From: Brevibacterium sp. S22
Lineage (GTDB): Bacteria > Actinomycetota > Actinomycetes > Actinomycetales > Brevibacteriaceae
DNA: 64,000 nucleotides
Reading direction: 5' to 3'
Assembly (NCBI RefSeq): GCF_004745485.1
Contig: NZ_RHFG01000001.1
Location: 372,001-436,000 of the forward strand
Position 1 is the stretch's first letter, and each line of letters starts with the position of its first letter. Shown piece by piece: positions 52,073 through 60,655 of the stretch. The notes beneath the pieces were generated by a model, which worked only from the letters and a program-made list of their open reading frames with translations, made no database searches and was not told where the DNA came from. The position numbers and the translations under genes are program-made.

Positions 52073-53452
52073 TCAGTCGCCGCCGCCCCAGAGCGGGGCG
52101 AGAGCCGAGTAGAGCTGTTGGATGCCGAGGATGATGAACAGCAGCGCGGTGATCGCCAGGGCGATGTTCGTGTGCAGCTTATTGGCCCATTCCTTCGGGA
52201 TCTTCTTGCCGTTGAGGAGTCCGAGCAGGGTCACGGCCAGGAAAGGCATGAACAGCGACCCGAGGACACCGTAGGCGAGGATGAGGCCGATCGGTTTGCC
52301 GAGGATGAACAGCAGCATCGGCGGGAACGTCAGCCACAGCACATAGAACTTGAAGTACTTGCCGCCGGTCAGGGTGTCGGGATGTCCTCCCGGCTTCTTG
52401 CGCATATGTCCCCAGAAGTCCGCGAACATCAGCGAGACGCCGTTCCAGACCCCGATGATCGAGGAGAAGGAGGCGGCCCAGAATCCGATGAGGAATCCGA
52501 TGCCCACGACCTCGCCGTAGCGGTCTTTGAGGACGTCGGCGAGGTCGAGCAGTCCCTTGTCCTCTGCGGAGATCGAGACTCCCGCGGCACGGACGACTTC
52601 GGCGCCGACGATGAGCATGGCGATGACGAAGATGCCGGTCATCACGTAGGCCATGGTGTTGTCGATGCGCATCACCCGCATCCACTTCGGGGTGTGCCAG
52701 CCCTTCTCACGCAGCCAGTACCCGTAGGCGGCCAGAGTGATGGTGCCGCCGACTCCCCCGGCCAGAGCGAGGGTGTAGATCACGCCGCCCTCGGGGATGA
52801 TCGGGATGAGCCCGGTGAGCATGTCGGGGACGTTCGGGACGGCGATGATCGCGAGTCCGACGACGGTGATGAACATGATGCCCACCAGGACTGCGGTGAT
52901 CTTCTCGAACACGGCGTAGCGGCCGAACCACACCATGGCGAATCCGGCCAGGCCCATGAGCACCGACCAGACGGTGAGGTTGAGTCCGGGGAAGAGCGCA
53001 GCCAGCGGCAGGGCGGCAGAGCTCATGGCTGTGGCTCCGTAGACGAAGCCCCAGATGATGATGTAGGGACCGAAGTACCATGTCGTCCATCGGCCGAGTG
53101 ACTGCCAGCCTTCGAAGATCGTCTTCCCGGTCGCGAGGCTGAATCGTCCGGCGCCCTCGACGAGGACGATCTTGAGGATGACGCCGACGATGACTGCCCA
53201 CAGCAGTCCGTAGCCGAACTGGCTGCCGGCCACCAGGGTCGCGACCATATCGGCGGCACCGACGCCGGTGGCCGCGACCACGAGACCGGGGCCGACGACC
53301 TTCCATTTCGCGGGGCCGGAGGCCTCTTCGATGCCTGATACGGTCTCTGGGTCTCCCGTGTCGCCGGGGCCAGATCGGTTCGACTGTTCGCTCATGGCGT
53401 TTCCGCTTTCGTCTTCGGCCGCGCACAGACTCGCCACATGTTCGGGGATCAT
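52073..53452 (-). CDS. NRAMP-like transporter lacking canonical metal motifs
   Basis: A 459-residue membrane protein with 11-12 helices and an NRAMP/LeuT-like layout (GPGLVVAATGVGAADMVATLVAGS; GAGRFSLATGKTIFEGW; FGYGLLW). Classical NRAMPs have DPGN in helix 1 and MPH in helix 6. Here helix 1 reads ATGVGAADM and helix 6 LALAGGVGGTITLAAYGYW, so the manganese/iron ligands are absent. The substrate is therefore unknown. The ATG at 53452 has GGGAGG six bases upstream; an in-frame ATG at 53395 (MSEQSN) lacks a good site. TATTAT near 53505 on the minus strand may be the -10. Confidence 0.8.
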   Translation of the reverse strand: MIPEHVASLCAAEDESGNAMSEQSNRSGPGDTGDPETVSGIEEASGPAKWKVVGPGLVVAATGVGAADMVATLVAGSQFGYGLLWAVIVGVILKIVLVEGAGRFSLATGKTIFEGWQSLGRWTTWYFGPYIIIWGFVYGATAMSSAALPLAALFPGLNLTVWSVLMGLAGFAMVWFGRYAVFEKITAVLVGIMFITVVGLAIIAVPNVPDMLTGLIPIIPEGGVIYTLALAGGVGGTITLAAYGYWLREKGWHTPKWMRVMRIDNTMAYVMTGIFVIAMLIVGAEVVRAAGVSISAEDKGLLDLADVLKDRYGEVVGIGFLIGFWAASFSSIIGVWNGVSLMFADFWGHMRKKPGGHPDTLTGGKYFKFYVLWLTFPPMLLFILGKPIGLILAYGVLGSLFMPFLAVTLLGLLNGKKIPKEWANKLHTNIALAITALLFIILGIQQLYSALAPLWGGGD

Positions 53453-53567
53453 CGGATCCTCCCGCACATCGGCAGCGCAGCGGTCTCCGTGTGTCCACAG
53501 TCATAATAGGGGACAACGGCGCTGCAGCAGTCATCCCTCAGGGCAGTCTGACTCTGATCGGCCCGCC

Positions 53568-54155
53568 TCAGAACCGGTCGGCGATGCCTCGCAGACGTGC
53601 GAGATACGCTTCACGATCGGCTGTCGGCGGCAGGTTCGGGGCCGCCTCAGAGAGCCCGGCGGCCCCGTCGATGCCTTCCCGGACGATGTCGATCTGGCCC
53701 AGATGTCTGGTGAGGTCGACGAGGACGTGGACCATGCTCTGCCCCAGGGTGGTCTCGTCGTGGCCTTCGGGCCAGTGCGGCACCCGTCCCGGCGCATCGA
53801 GGCCGCGAGTCTCGATGGTCTCGTCGGCGAAGTCAGCGACTCGAGCGTAGAGATCGAGCAGATATTCGGTGGTCTCGGTTTCGGGCGCACACCAGTCGGC
53901 CTGTGGGTCGAGGTCGATATCGGCGTCGGTGACGACCTCCTCGGGGTGCGGCCAGGATCGACCGAAGGTGTCGCCGAAGTAGACGATCTCCACCTGTGCC
54001 ATGTGTTTGAGTGCACCGAGGAGGTTGAACCCGGTCGGGGTGCGCGGCCACCTCAGCGACTTCTCGTCGAGTCCGGACAGTTTCCACCGCAGGTTGTCGC
54101 GCCCCCGGTGCAGGGACGCTCGCAGCAGGGACTTCATCGTCTCGTCGTCGCTCAT
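53568..54155 (-). CDS. DinB-superfamily protein (DUF664)
   Basis: A 195-residue four-helix-bundle protein. The typical start is MKSLLRASLHRGRDNLRWKL, with WPRTPTGFNLLGALKHMAQVEIVYFG and VHVLVDLTRHLGQIDIVRE. Histidines in ALKHMAQVE and DLTRHLGQ mark the DinB metal site. The superfamily includes mycothiol- and bacillithiol-dependent transferases and isomerases. The start at 54155 (MSDDE) has GGAAG upstream; the longer frame overlaps the divergent DUF202 gene. Substrate unknown. Confidence 0.78.
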   Translation of the reverse strand: MSDDETMKSLLRASLHRGRDNLRWKLSGLDEKSLRWPRTPTGFNLLGALKHMAQVEIVYFGDTFGRSWPHPEEVVTDADIDLDPQADWCAPETETTEYLLDLYARVADFADETIETRGLDAPGRVPHWPEGHDETTLGQSMVHVLVDLTRHLGQIDIVREGIDGAAGLSEAAPNLPPTADREAYLARLRGIADRF

Positions 54156-54206
54156 GAGCACAGGCTTCCACACCCGCTGCGCACCGTCTACCGTTATCCT
54201 CGAAGG

Positions 54207-54599
54207 GTGAGTGACGACAATTCTTCGCAGGATTCCCGCAGCCGCATTGCTCGTCGGGTCTTTCCCGACGGCGAGGACCCGGATCCGCGCTTCACCCTGG
54301 CCAATGAGCGGACATTTCTGTCCTGGATCCGCACGGCACTGGCGTTCATCGGCGGCGGGATCGCCGTCGAGGCCTTCACCTCGGAGATCTTCACCACCGG
54401 TCTGCGGGCGACCCTGTCGATCGTGCTCATGGTCATCGGCTTCATCCTCGCGGCCGGTGCCGCCGTCCGCTGGCATCGCATCGAATCAGCGATGCGCCGC
54501 AAGACCTCGCTGCCGCTGCCTCTCATCATTCCCATCGTCAGTCTCGCCTCGGCGCTGGGTGCGGGACTGCTCGTGCTGGTGTTCGCCCGCCTGCTGTGA
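54207..54599 (+). CDS. DUF202 membrane protein (YidH family)
   Basis: A 130-residue protein. A polar N-terminus contains the family signature DPRFTLANERTFLSWIRTALAFIGGGIAVEAF (in part), followed by three membrane helices. YidH/DUF202 proteins are small inner-membrane proteins of unknown role. The start is GTG 54207, with GAAGG directly before it; the longer frame to 53268 is the antisense strand of neighbouring genes. Its stop overlaps the next start (TGATG), so the two are coupled. Confidence 0.78.
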   Translation: MSDDNSSQDSRSRIARRVFPDGEDPDPRFTLANERTFLSWIRTALAFIGGGIAVEAFTSEIFTTGLRATLSIVLMVIGFILAAGAAVRWHRIESAMRRKTSLPLPLIIPIVSLASALGAGLLVLVFARLL

Positions 54600-55009
54600 T
54601 GTCGGAGTCAACCGGGCCCCCATCCTCAGAGCCCTCACCGCATCGTCGCCACCGGCTGCCCAGGCCTCCGCGCAGTCCTCACACGCAGCCGCATGCCGAT
54701 CCGGCACTGCAGCCGGAACGCACCGTTCAGTCATGGCTGCGCACGAGCCTGACGATGACGGTCGTCAGCCTCATCTTCATGCGCTTCATCAACGTCTTCC
54801 AAGGCTGGTCGGTGGCGATCTTCGTCGTGTGCATGGCCATGACCATCGTCGCGATCGCGATGCAGGTCAGGCGCTACCGGCTCGGTTCGGTCTCGATCCG
54901 GGCCGAACGCGGCCGCCCGACCCCGTGGGCCGTGGTCTTCCTCAGCACCTCGGTGTGCCTCATCGCGGTGCTGAGCATCGCCTCGGTCATCAAAATCAGC
55001 CTGCTCTGA
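54599..55009 (+). CDS. Second DUF202-type membrane protein
   Basis: A 136-residue protein. About 40 Pro/His/Arg-rich residues precede LQPERTVQSWLRTSLTMTVVSLIFMRF, a diverged DUF202 signature (E-R-T-x-x-SW-x-R-T), then two further helices. It begins with the ATG overlapping the stop of the first DUF202 gene. The tandem pair suggests a heteromeric membrane complex (inference). Confidence 0.72.
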   Translation: MSESTGPPSSEPSPHRRHRLPRPPRSPHTQPHADPALQPERTVQSWLRTSLTMTVVSLIFMRFINVFQGWSVAIFVVCMAMTIVAIAMQVRRYRLGSVSIRAERGRPTPWAVVFLSTSVCLIAVLSIASVIKISLL

Positions 55010-55135
55010 GCCTCCACAGCCGCACGGCCGGGCAGGTTCCCTGACCGGCACCCTTCACATCCGCTCTGCGTTTCTCATTACGAGATTATGAGACCGCCGT
55101 CCGAGCCGCTGACCTGCACGCCTAAACTGGTGTGC

Positions 55136-55453
55136 ATGAAGGATGCACGCGAAGTCTCCACCGCCCCACTCGTCACCGTCGGACTCATCGGCGGTTTCCT
55201 CACCGCCCGCGAGACCGGGATCCGCCCCCTCGGCGGCGTCGTCCTCGCTGCGGCCGGCGCCTACGCTGCCCGCTCCTGGTATGCGAAGAAGGGGTGGCCG
55301 GCCGCAGCCGGGCTGAGTCTGGCCTATCTCGGCGGGTTCGGCGCCTCCCACCCGTTGGCGAAGAAGATCGGTGCCTGGCCCGCCGTGTTCGCCGTCAGTG
55401 CGGTCAGCGCCGCCGCGTCCTATGTCGTCTCCGATATCGCCGAGGCGGACTGA
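55136..55453 (+). CDS. Small alanine/glycine-rich membrane protein
   Basis: A 105-residue protein with three to four hydrophobic stretches (LVTVGLIGGFLTARE; GGVVLAAAGAYAARSWY; GLSLAYLGGFGASHP; FAVSAVSAAASYVVSDIAEA). No family recognised. The ATG at 55136 has no visible ribosome-binding site; TAAACT about ten bases upstream could be a -10, making a leaderless transcript possible. The next gene starts 45 bp after its stop. Confidence 0.55.
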   Translation: MKDAREVSTAPLVTVGLIGGFLTARETGIRPLGGVVLAAAGAYAARSWYAKKGWPAAAGLSLAYLGGFGASHPLAKKIGAWPAVFAVSAVSAAASYVVSDIAEAD

Positions 55454-55497
55454 CACCAACCGTCCCAGACGCAGGAAGCGAGGACCCCGACTAGACC

Positions 55498-56424
55498 ATG
55501 CTGGCCGTATTCGAAGGTTTCGCAGTCATCGCCGGAGTCATTCTGGTCGGGTTCGTCCTCGGCCGCTCCGGCGTTCTCGGACCCCACGGCCAGCAGGTCA
55601 TCGCGAAGCTCGTCTTCTACGCCGGCACTCCGACCCTGCTCTATGTCACTGTCGCCGAGACCGACCTCGGGCTGATCTTCAACACCGCCCTCTTCGCCAC
55701 CGGCGGTTCGGCGCTCATCGTCGGTGCCGCCCTCTTCGTCCTCACCAAGTGGATCAGGCGTCGCAGCACCGGTGAAGCGATGTTCTCCGCTTGGGCGACC
55801 AGCTACGTCAACATCGGCAACCTCGGCATTCCGATCGCCGCCTACGTCCTCCGCGACATCGGGTATGTCGCCCCAGTCCTGCTCTTCCAGCTGCTCGTCC
55901 TCGCCCCCATCGGCATGGCCGTGCTCGACGGGGCCGGGAAGAAGCAGCACGATTCGCACTGGTATTCCGCGGTCCTCCAAGTGCTCAAGAACCCGATCGT
56001 CCTCGGTGCCGCAGCCGGAGTGGCCGCCTCGGCGACGAACTTCGAACTGCCGCGGTTCGTCTTCGAACCCATCGACATGATCGGTGCCACCGCAGTCCCC
56101 GGCGCCCTGCTGGCCTTCGGCATCTCTCTCAAGGACGGATGGGGAATCCCCGTCAAAGGCAGCCGCGCACAGCTGAGCTTCATCACCGGGGCCAAACTCA
56201 TCGCCCAACCGCTCATCGCCTGGGCGATCGGCAGTCCCCTGCTCGGCTACGACGGAATCGATCTCTTCGCCATCGTCGTCACCTCCGCACTGCCGACCGC
56301 GCAGAACGTCTACATCTACTCGATGCAGTACCGCGAGTCCGAGGCGCTCATGCGCGACGCCGTCTTCATCACCACGGTCCTGTCGGTTCCTGCCCTCGTC
56401 ATCATCGCCGCCCTGCTCGGCTGA
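55498..56424 (+). CDS. AEC-family (auxin efflux carrier-like) transporter
   Basis: A 308-residue protein with about ten membrane helices in two inverted halves. The N-terminus is FEGFAVIAGVILVGFVLGR; helix-break regions NIGNLGIPIAAYVL and the second-half SALPTAQNVYIYS are typical of AEC carriers, which include bacterial malate/malonate transporters. The ATG at 55498 follows GGAAGCGAGGA. The substrate is unknown, and no neighbouring metabolic gene gives a clue. Confidence 0.85.
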   Translation: MLAVFEGFAVIAGVILVGFVLGRSGVLGPHGQQVIAKLVFYAGTPTLLYVTVAETDLGLIFNTALFATGGSALIVGAALFVLTKWIRRRSTGEAMFSAWATSYVNIGNLGIPIAAYVLRDIGYVAPVLLFQLLVLAPIGMAVLDGAGKKQHDSHWYSAVLQVLKNPIVLGAAAGVAASATNFELPRFVFEPIDMIGATAVPGALLAFGISLKDGWGIPVKGSRAQLSFITGAKLIAQPLIAWAIGSPLLGYDGIDLFAIVVTSALPTAQNVYIYSMQYRESEALMRDAVFITTVLSVPALVIIAALLG

Positions 56425-56565
56425 CTCGGCACGCCCCTCCCCGACCGACCGCTCACGGTCACGGTGGGGACCGCTGCAGAGCCGCCTCGGCGAGGGCCCC
56501 GTTGAAATCGGCTGCCGTGGCGTGTCCTCCCCGGCTTGGGCCGCGTGGTCACTGACAATGGGGAT
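56425..56565. other. Intergenic region before the DUF1461 gene
   Basis: A 141-bp gap with one intergenic CCGCCTCGG (about 56482) followed by GCGAGGGCCCC. No strong hairpin is seen. The downstream gene's promoter should lie here. Confidence 0.3.
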
Positions 56566-57741
56566 GTGTCCAGAGACGAGAAGAACGAGACCGAAGACCT
56601 CCTGAGCAGGCGGATGAGTTCAGGGTCTGCCAGTGCTGCCGATAAGCAGTCACAGGCTCCTCTGGAGGCGGCCAATGACCCCTCGACCGACACCGAGGCG
56701 TTCGATCCGATCACGGATCCCATCGCCGAGGATGCCCCCAAGCATTCCGCGGACGCGAAGCCCCAGACCGGCCCGGTGAGGGTGACTCCCGCCCAGTCGG
56801 CGAATCCGCACTCTCAGCCCGCGACCGCGAGCACGAGAGCCGCCGAACAGACCGCCGCGCAGAATACCGCCGGCGCGGATGCGGCTGCTGCGACATCGTC
56901 GTCAACCGATGCCGGTGCCACTCGGGAGGTGCCGCAGAATGCTCGCACCGCGGTGATGAGCGAAGCCGATTGGGCGGCGGTGTCGAAGGCGGCGACGTCG
57001 ACCGATGCCCGCGATCCCGAGGTGCCCGAACGGCGCCGGTCGGTGCTCGATGTCATCGGCACGATCTGGATCATGCTCGCCACCCCATTCGTCCTGTTGG
57101 CCCTGTCAGTGCGCTTCATCGCCTCGGGGATCTTCCTCAAATTCGAGTACTTCCGGCCAGGGTTCCCGGCCGATCAGTTCGGATTCAGCGCCGCCGATCG
57201 TGAGCACTACGGAACCTATGTCATCGACTACCTGCACAACTTCGATTCCCGGCGCTACCTCGCCGATGTCGTCATGCCCAACGGGGAGCCGATCTTCATC
57301 TCCGAAGAGCTCGGCCATATGGCTGACGTCAAAGGCCTGATCTCCCTGCTCTACCTCGTGGCGCTTGTCGGCATCATCGGGTCCGTGCTCTTCGGCCTCT
57401 ATATGTGCCGCAAGGGCGGCTCGGGCATCCACTCGGGCGTGCGTCTGGGGTCGATCTTCAGCATCATCTTCATGGCCGCTGTCACCGTCGTCGCTGTGCT
57501 CGGCTGGGACAGCTTCTTCCGCGGATTCCACAAGGTGTTCTTCGCCGATGGGACCTGGGAGTTCTACGCCGATGATTCGCTCATCCGCCTCTTCCCGCCC
57601 CAGTTCTGGGTCGATGCGGGCATCGCCGGCGGCGGAGTGTTCGTGCTGCTGGCCATCGTCCTCTTCTGTTTCAGCTTCGCCGGTCATAAGAAGCGCCGGG
57701 CGCTGCGCAAGGCACGTAAGGACGCCGAAGCAGAAGCCTGA
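56566..57741 (+). CDS. DUF1461 / TIGR01906-type integral membrane protein
   Basis: A 391-residue protein. The first 155 residues are low-complexity Ala/Ser/Thr/Asp-rich and probably disordered. The rest has four helices: one at about 165-190 (DVIGTIWIMLATPFVLLALSV region), then a periplasmic loop with FISEELGHMADVKGLISLLYL, then FADGTWEFYADDSLIRLFPPQFW, the family hallmark. The tail is basic (KKRRALRKARKD). Function unknown. The start is taken as GTG 56566; the region upstream gives no strong ribosome-binding site. Confidence 0.7.
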   Translation: MSRDEKNETEDLLSRRMSSGSASAADKQSQAPLEAANDPSTDTEAFDPITDPIAEDAPKHSADAKPQTGPVRVTPAQSANPHSQPATASTRAAEQTAAQNTAGADAAAATSSSTDAGATREVPQNARTAVMSEADWAAVSKAATSTDARDPEVPERRRSVLDVIGTIWIMLATPFVLLALSVRFIASGIFLKFEYFRPGFPADQFGFSAADREHYGTYVIDYLHNFDSRRYLADVVMPNGEPIFISEELGHMADVKGLISLLYLVALVGIIGSVLFGLYMCRKGGSGIHSGVRLGSIFSIIFMAAVTVVAVLGWDSFFRGFHKVFFADGTWEFYADDSLIRLFPPQFWVDAGIAGGGVFVLLAIVLFCFSFAGHKKRRALRKARKDAEAEA

Positions 57742-58193
57742 GTCGCTGCGACTGAGGTGAGTCTCCGTTGCCAAGCCTCTGCGACTGAGCTGAGTCTCTG
57801 CTGCTGACTGAGCTTTTGCGATCGATTGCGGGTGAGAGTCCCGCTCCACGGTTCCGGCCGGGTGGTCTTTCCCCTTCCACCCGGCCGAATTTCTGCCCAG
57901 ATTCGGTCAGGCTGGAGACGTCCGCGAGCTCGCACCAGCGCGCGCTCGGGTGGGTCGTCCACAGAAGGCGGACGTCGATCGAACACTCGGATGTCGACGT
58001 CCCCATCCACGCCGATGCCGACCAACAGATCGGCACTCCGGGCTTCCCGGACGACATTCGTGGGCGCTTTCCGACCATCAGGGACTTCTTCTGCGCTGCG
58101 GCAACATCACATGCGGGGACACCCGGCCAACGCCTGACCACATCAACCGATCGGTGGATACCTGGGCCGACGGACTGTTCCTACTGTGAAGAT
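57742..58193. other. 450-bp region with short duplicate and terminator, no gene
   Basis: CTGCGACTGAG occurs at 57746 and 57779 within a 24-bp imperfect direct repeat (33-bp period), just past the DUF1461 stop. A hairpin follows at 57855-57887. From 57890 to 58193 open frames exist on both strands, but none has family features or a ribosome-binding site. I cannot exclude a decayed gene. Confidence 0.45.
57855..57887 (+). terminator. Hairpin after the DUF1461 gene
   Basis: CGGCCGGGTGG (57855-57865) and CCACCCGGCCG (57877-57887) form a perfect 11-bp stem with an 11-nt pyrimidine-rich loop, followed by AATTTC. It is 114 bases past the stop. Confidence 0.6.
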
Positions 58194-59429
58194 ATGAAGA
58201 CACCACTCACTGTGCTCGGCCCAGGGAGAACAAGCCCACCCGGACGCAACCTGGCCCCGGATCTGGCGCGAGGACTCATGCTCGCCCTGATCGCGATCGC
58301 CAATGTCATGATCTATCTGCATGGACGACCGTACGGTCCGCGCCAGCACATCGTCGAGGACGGCGCCGTGGATCGGACGGTCACCGCAGCGACGGTGATA
58401 CTCGTCGATGCTCGGGCCTATCCGTTGTTCGCCGCTCTCTTCGGATACGGTCTGGTCAGAATCATCCGCAATCAGCGTGCGCGCGGATTCGGCGAAAGGG
58501 CGGCACTGGCTGCGGTGCGCCGTCGGTCAAGGTGGCTGATCGCGCTGGGCCTGGTACATGGAGTCCTGGCCTTCTCCGGGGACATCCTCGGCTGGTACGG
58601 GTTGTTGGGCCTGATTGTCGCCGGGATGCTGAACATGCGTGACCGCACTCTGCTGTGGCTGGCAGGCTCCTGGCTGATCGTCGCCTCGGGCGTTCAGGGG
58701 CTGGTGTACGCGGGGTCCGGAATCAGCAACCAGCGCAGTTTCATGTGGTCGTTCGCGATCGCGGACCCCGGAAGGGCGGCCGCCTGGAGAGCCCTCGAGT
58801 GGGTGACCTCCCCGATCGGACTGCTCGCTGTAGCCACCCCTCTGCTGATCGGTGTATGGGCGGCCAGGCACCGGATTCTCGAGAACCCGGACCGGCACCG
58901 CACGCTGCTGCGGCGTACGGCCGCACTCGGGCTGTCCGGTGGTGTCGTCGGCGGAATCGGAATGGCTCTGGTCACCATTCAAGCAGTGAAGACCTCCGAT
59001 GCTGTGACTGTGGGCCTGTCATGGATGCACATCGCCACAGGAGTGCCTATGGGCTTGGCATATGTGGCGGTGATAGCACTGTGGTCCGCACGGCTGCGCA
59101 ATCGCTGCGGGGCTGGTACGCCCAGGATCATCAGTGCTCTCCAGGCTGCCGGCGAGCGGTCCTTGAGCTGCTATCTCGCTCAGACCGTCGTCTTCGCCAG
59201 TTTGCTGCCGGCCTGGTCATTGGGTGCAGGGGCCGTCCTAGGCACGGGCGGAGCGACGCTGTTGGCGCTGGCGACATGGGCAACTACGGTCGCCGGGGCG
59301 GCGCTCCTGGACCGGCTCGGTCGCCGGGGCCCGGCGGAAGCACTGCTGCGGCGGTTGTCGTATGGGCGCCCTCTTCTGCCGCCGCTCCGTGGGACCATAG
59401 TGTCGTGGAAGCGGTACAGGAACCGATGA
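58194..59429 (+). CDS. DUF418 membrane protein
   Basis: A 411-residue protein with about ten membrane helices. The DUF418 pattern is clear: DLARGLMLALIAIANVMIYLHG at the start, ARAYPLFAALFGYG, LGLVHGVLAFSGDILGWYGLLGL (in part), and the C-terminal GERSLSCYLAQTVVF with RRGPAEALLRRLSYG. These proteins resemble membrane acyltransferases and are often near signalling or antibiotic genes. The start at 58194 has GTGAAG upstream. Its stop overlaps the sensor kinase ATG, so the three genes here are one coupled unit. Confidence 0.82.
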   Translation: MKTPLTVLGPGRTSPPGRNLAPDLARGLMLALIAIANVMIYLHGRPYGPRQHIVEDGAVDRTVTAATVILVDARAYPLFAALFGYGLVRIIRNQRARGFGERAALAAVRRRSRWLIALGLVHGVLAFSGDILGWYGLLGLIVAGMLNMRDRTLLWLAGSWLIVASGVQGLVYAGSGISNQRSFMWSFAIADPGRAAAWRALEWVTSPIGLLAVATPLLIGVWAARHRILENPDRHRTLLRRTAALGLSGGVVGGIGMALVTIQAVKTSDAVTVGLSWMHIATGVPMGLAYVAVIALWSARLRNRCGAGTPRIISALQAAGERSLSCYLAQTVVFASLLPAWSLGAGAVLGTGGATLLALATWATTVAGAALLDRLGRRGPAEALLRRLSYGRPLLPPLRGTIVSWKRYRNR

Positions 59430-60655
59430 AGGCGTCGCGCACCCGACCGGGTGGGCTGTGGGCCGCTCTGCCTCTCGGCGTCCTGTTCGGCTGCGTCATC
59501 CTGACCGTGTTCACCGGAGACCTTGCGCCCCACGAGTTGCGCTCGACCATCATCGCGTGCGTCGCAGTCGGCGCGTGGCACGGCGGCTGGGTGCTCGCGC
59601 GCCCCCACTGGTTCGAGACACGGCTGCTGCCGATGGCACTGTACTTCACCGGCCTGCTCGTTCTCGCCGACTTCCTTGCCGAGCTGAGCACCACATTCTT
59701 CCTTCTGTATCTGGCGTGCTACCCGATGGCATTCGTCGCCCTGCCCGGTGCCTGGGCGTACGCCGGAGTCGGCGCGACTGCCGCGCTGTCCCTGTTCGGA
59801 CTGCCGTGGGGGTCTTGGACTCTTGAGGGCGTTGTCATCGAACTCGGTGCGGTGGCACTCGTATCGGTGGCCGGAGGGGCGATCCGTGCACTCGAAGCCG
59901 AATCCAGCCGTCGGCGCTCAGCGCTGGCTGAGCTGTCCGCTGCGCGCGATCAGCTGCAGCTCGCCTTGGCTGAGAACCTCGCCCTCCAAGAACAGCTCAT
60001 CGTCGAAGCACGAGACTCCGGCATGCTCAGCGAACGCTCCCGGCTCGCCGCAGAGATTCACGACACCCTGGCCGCGGGGCTGGCCGGCATCGTCAGTCAG
60101 CTCGAAGCACTCGACGCTCAGTTTGCTCCGGAGGATCCCCTGCGAGCACGGGTTCGCATGAGCAGCGACCTTGCTCGTGAGAGCCTCCAGGAGGCGCGGC
60201 GTTCGATCCGCGCCATGCGGCCCGGTCCCCTCATCACCGCCACGCTGCCAGACGCCTTGGAGACCGCTGTCGCCCATTTCGAGAACACTCATCCGATTGC
60301 AGTCGAGCTTCGCATCACCGGCGACATCCGACCGGTCCATGCGCTGGTCGAGGAGGTGGTGCTCAGGTCAGCAGGGGAAGCTCTGACCAACGCCGACCGA
60401 CATGCCCGGGCCGCCGCAGTCCATGTCACGCTGTCCTTCTTCGACACCGAGGTTGCTCTGGACGTGGCTGACGATGGCATCGGGTTCGACCCGGACGCGA
60501 TCACCGCCGGCCACGGTCTGTCCATCATGCGCGACCGCGTTCAGGAGCTGGGCGGTCGGATCAGCATCGAGTCCTCGCAGACTCCCGGCACGACCGTCAC
60601 CGTCGTCGTCCCCAACGTGGCACCGCACGGCGTTCCGAGGTCAGTGCCGCAATGA
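59426..60655 (+). CDS. NarL-type sensor histidine kinase
   Basis: A 409-residue membrane kinase. Four to five helices fill residues 15-155, then a coiled coil (about 160-205). The HisKA_3 dimerisation helix has RLAAEIHDTLAAGLAGI (phosphoacceptor His212). The ATPase domain has the N-box EALTNADRH (Asn322) and DVADDGIGFD. With almost no extracellular loop it probably senses something in the membrane. The ATG at 59426 (ATGA overlap with the DUF418 stop, AGGA upstream) is preferred over GTG 59405. Confidence 0.88.
   Translation: MKASRTRPGGLWAALPLGVLFGCVILTVFTGDLAPHELRSTIIACVAVGAWHGGWVLARPHWFETRLLPMALYFTGLLVLADFLAELSTTFFLLYLACYPMAFVALPGAWAYAGVGATAALSLFGLPWGSWTLEGVVIELGAVALVSVAGGAIRALEAESSRRRSALAELSAARDQLQLALAENLALQEQLIVEARDSGMLSERSRLAAEIHDTLAAGLAGIVSQLEALDAQFAPEDPLRARVRMSSDLARESLQEARRSIRAMRPGPLITATLPDALETAVAHFENTHPIAVELRITGDIRPVHALVEEVVLRSAGEALTNADRHARAAAVHVTLSFFDTEVALDVADDGIGFDPDAITAGHGLSIMRDRVQELGGRISIESSQTPGTTVTVVVPNVAPHGVPRSVPQ

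Noticed and set aside
57890..58193. Possible small gene or decayed gene before the DUF418 gene
   Set aside because: Open frames on both strands have no family features or ribosome-binding sites; not enough to call a gene or pseudogene.
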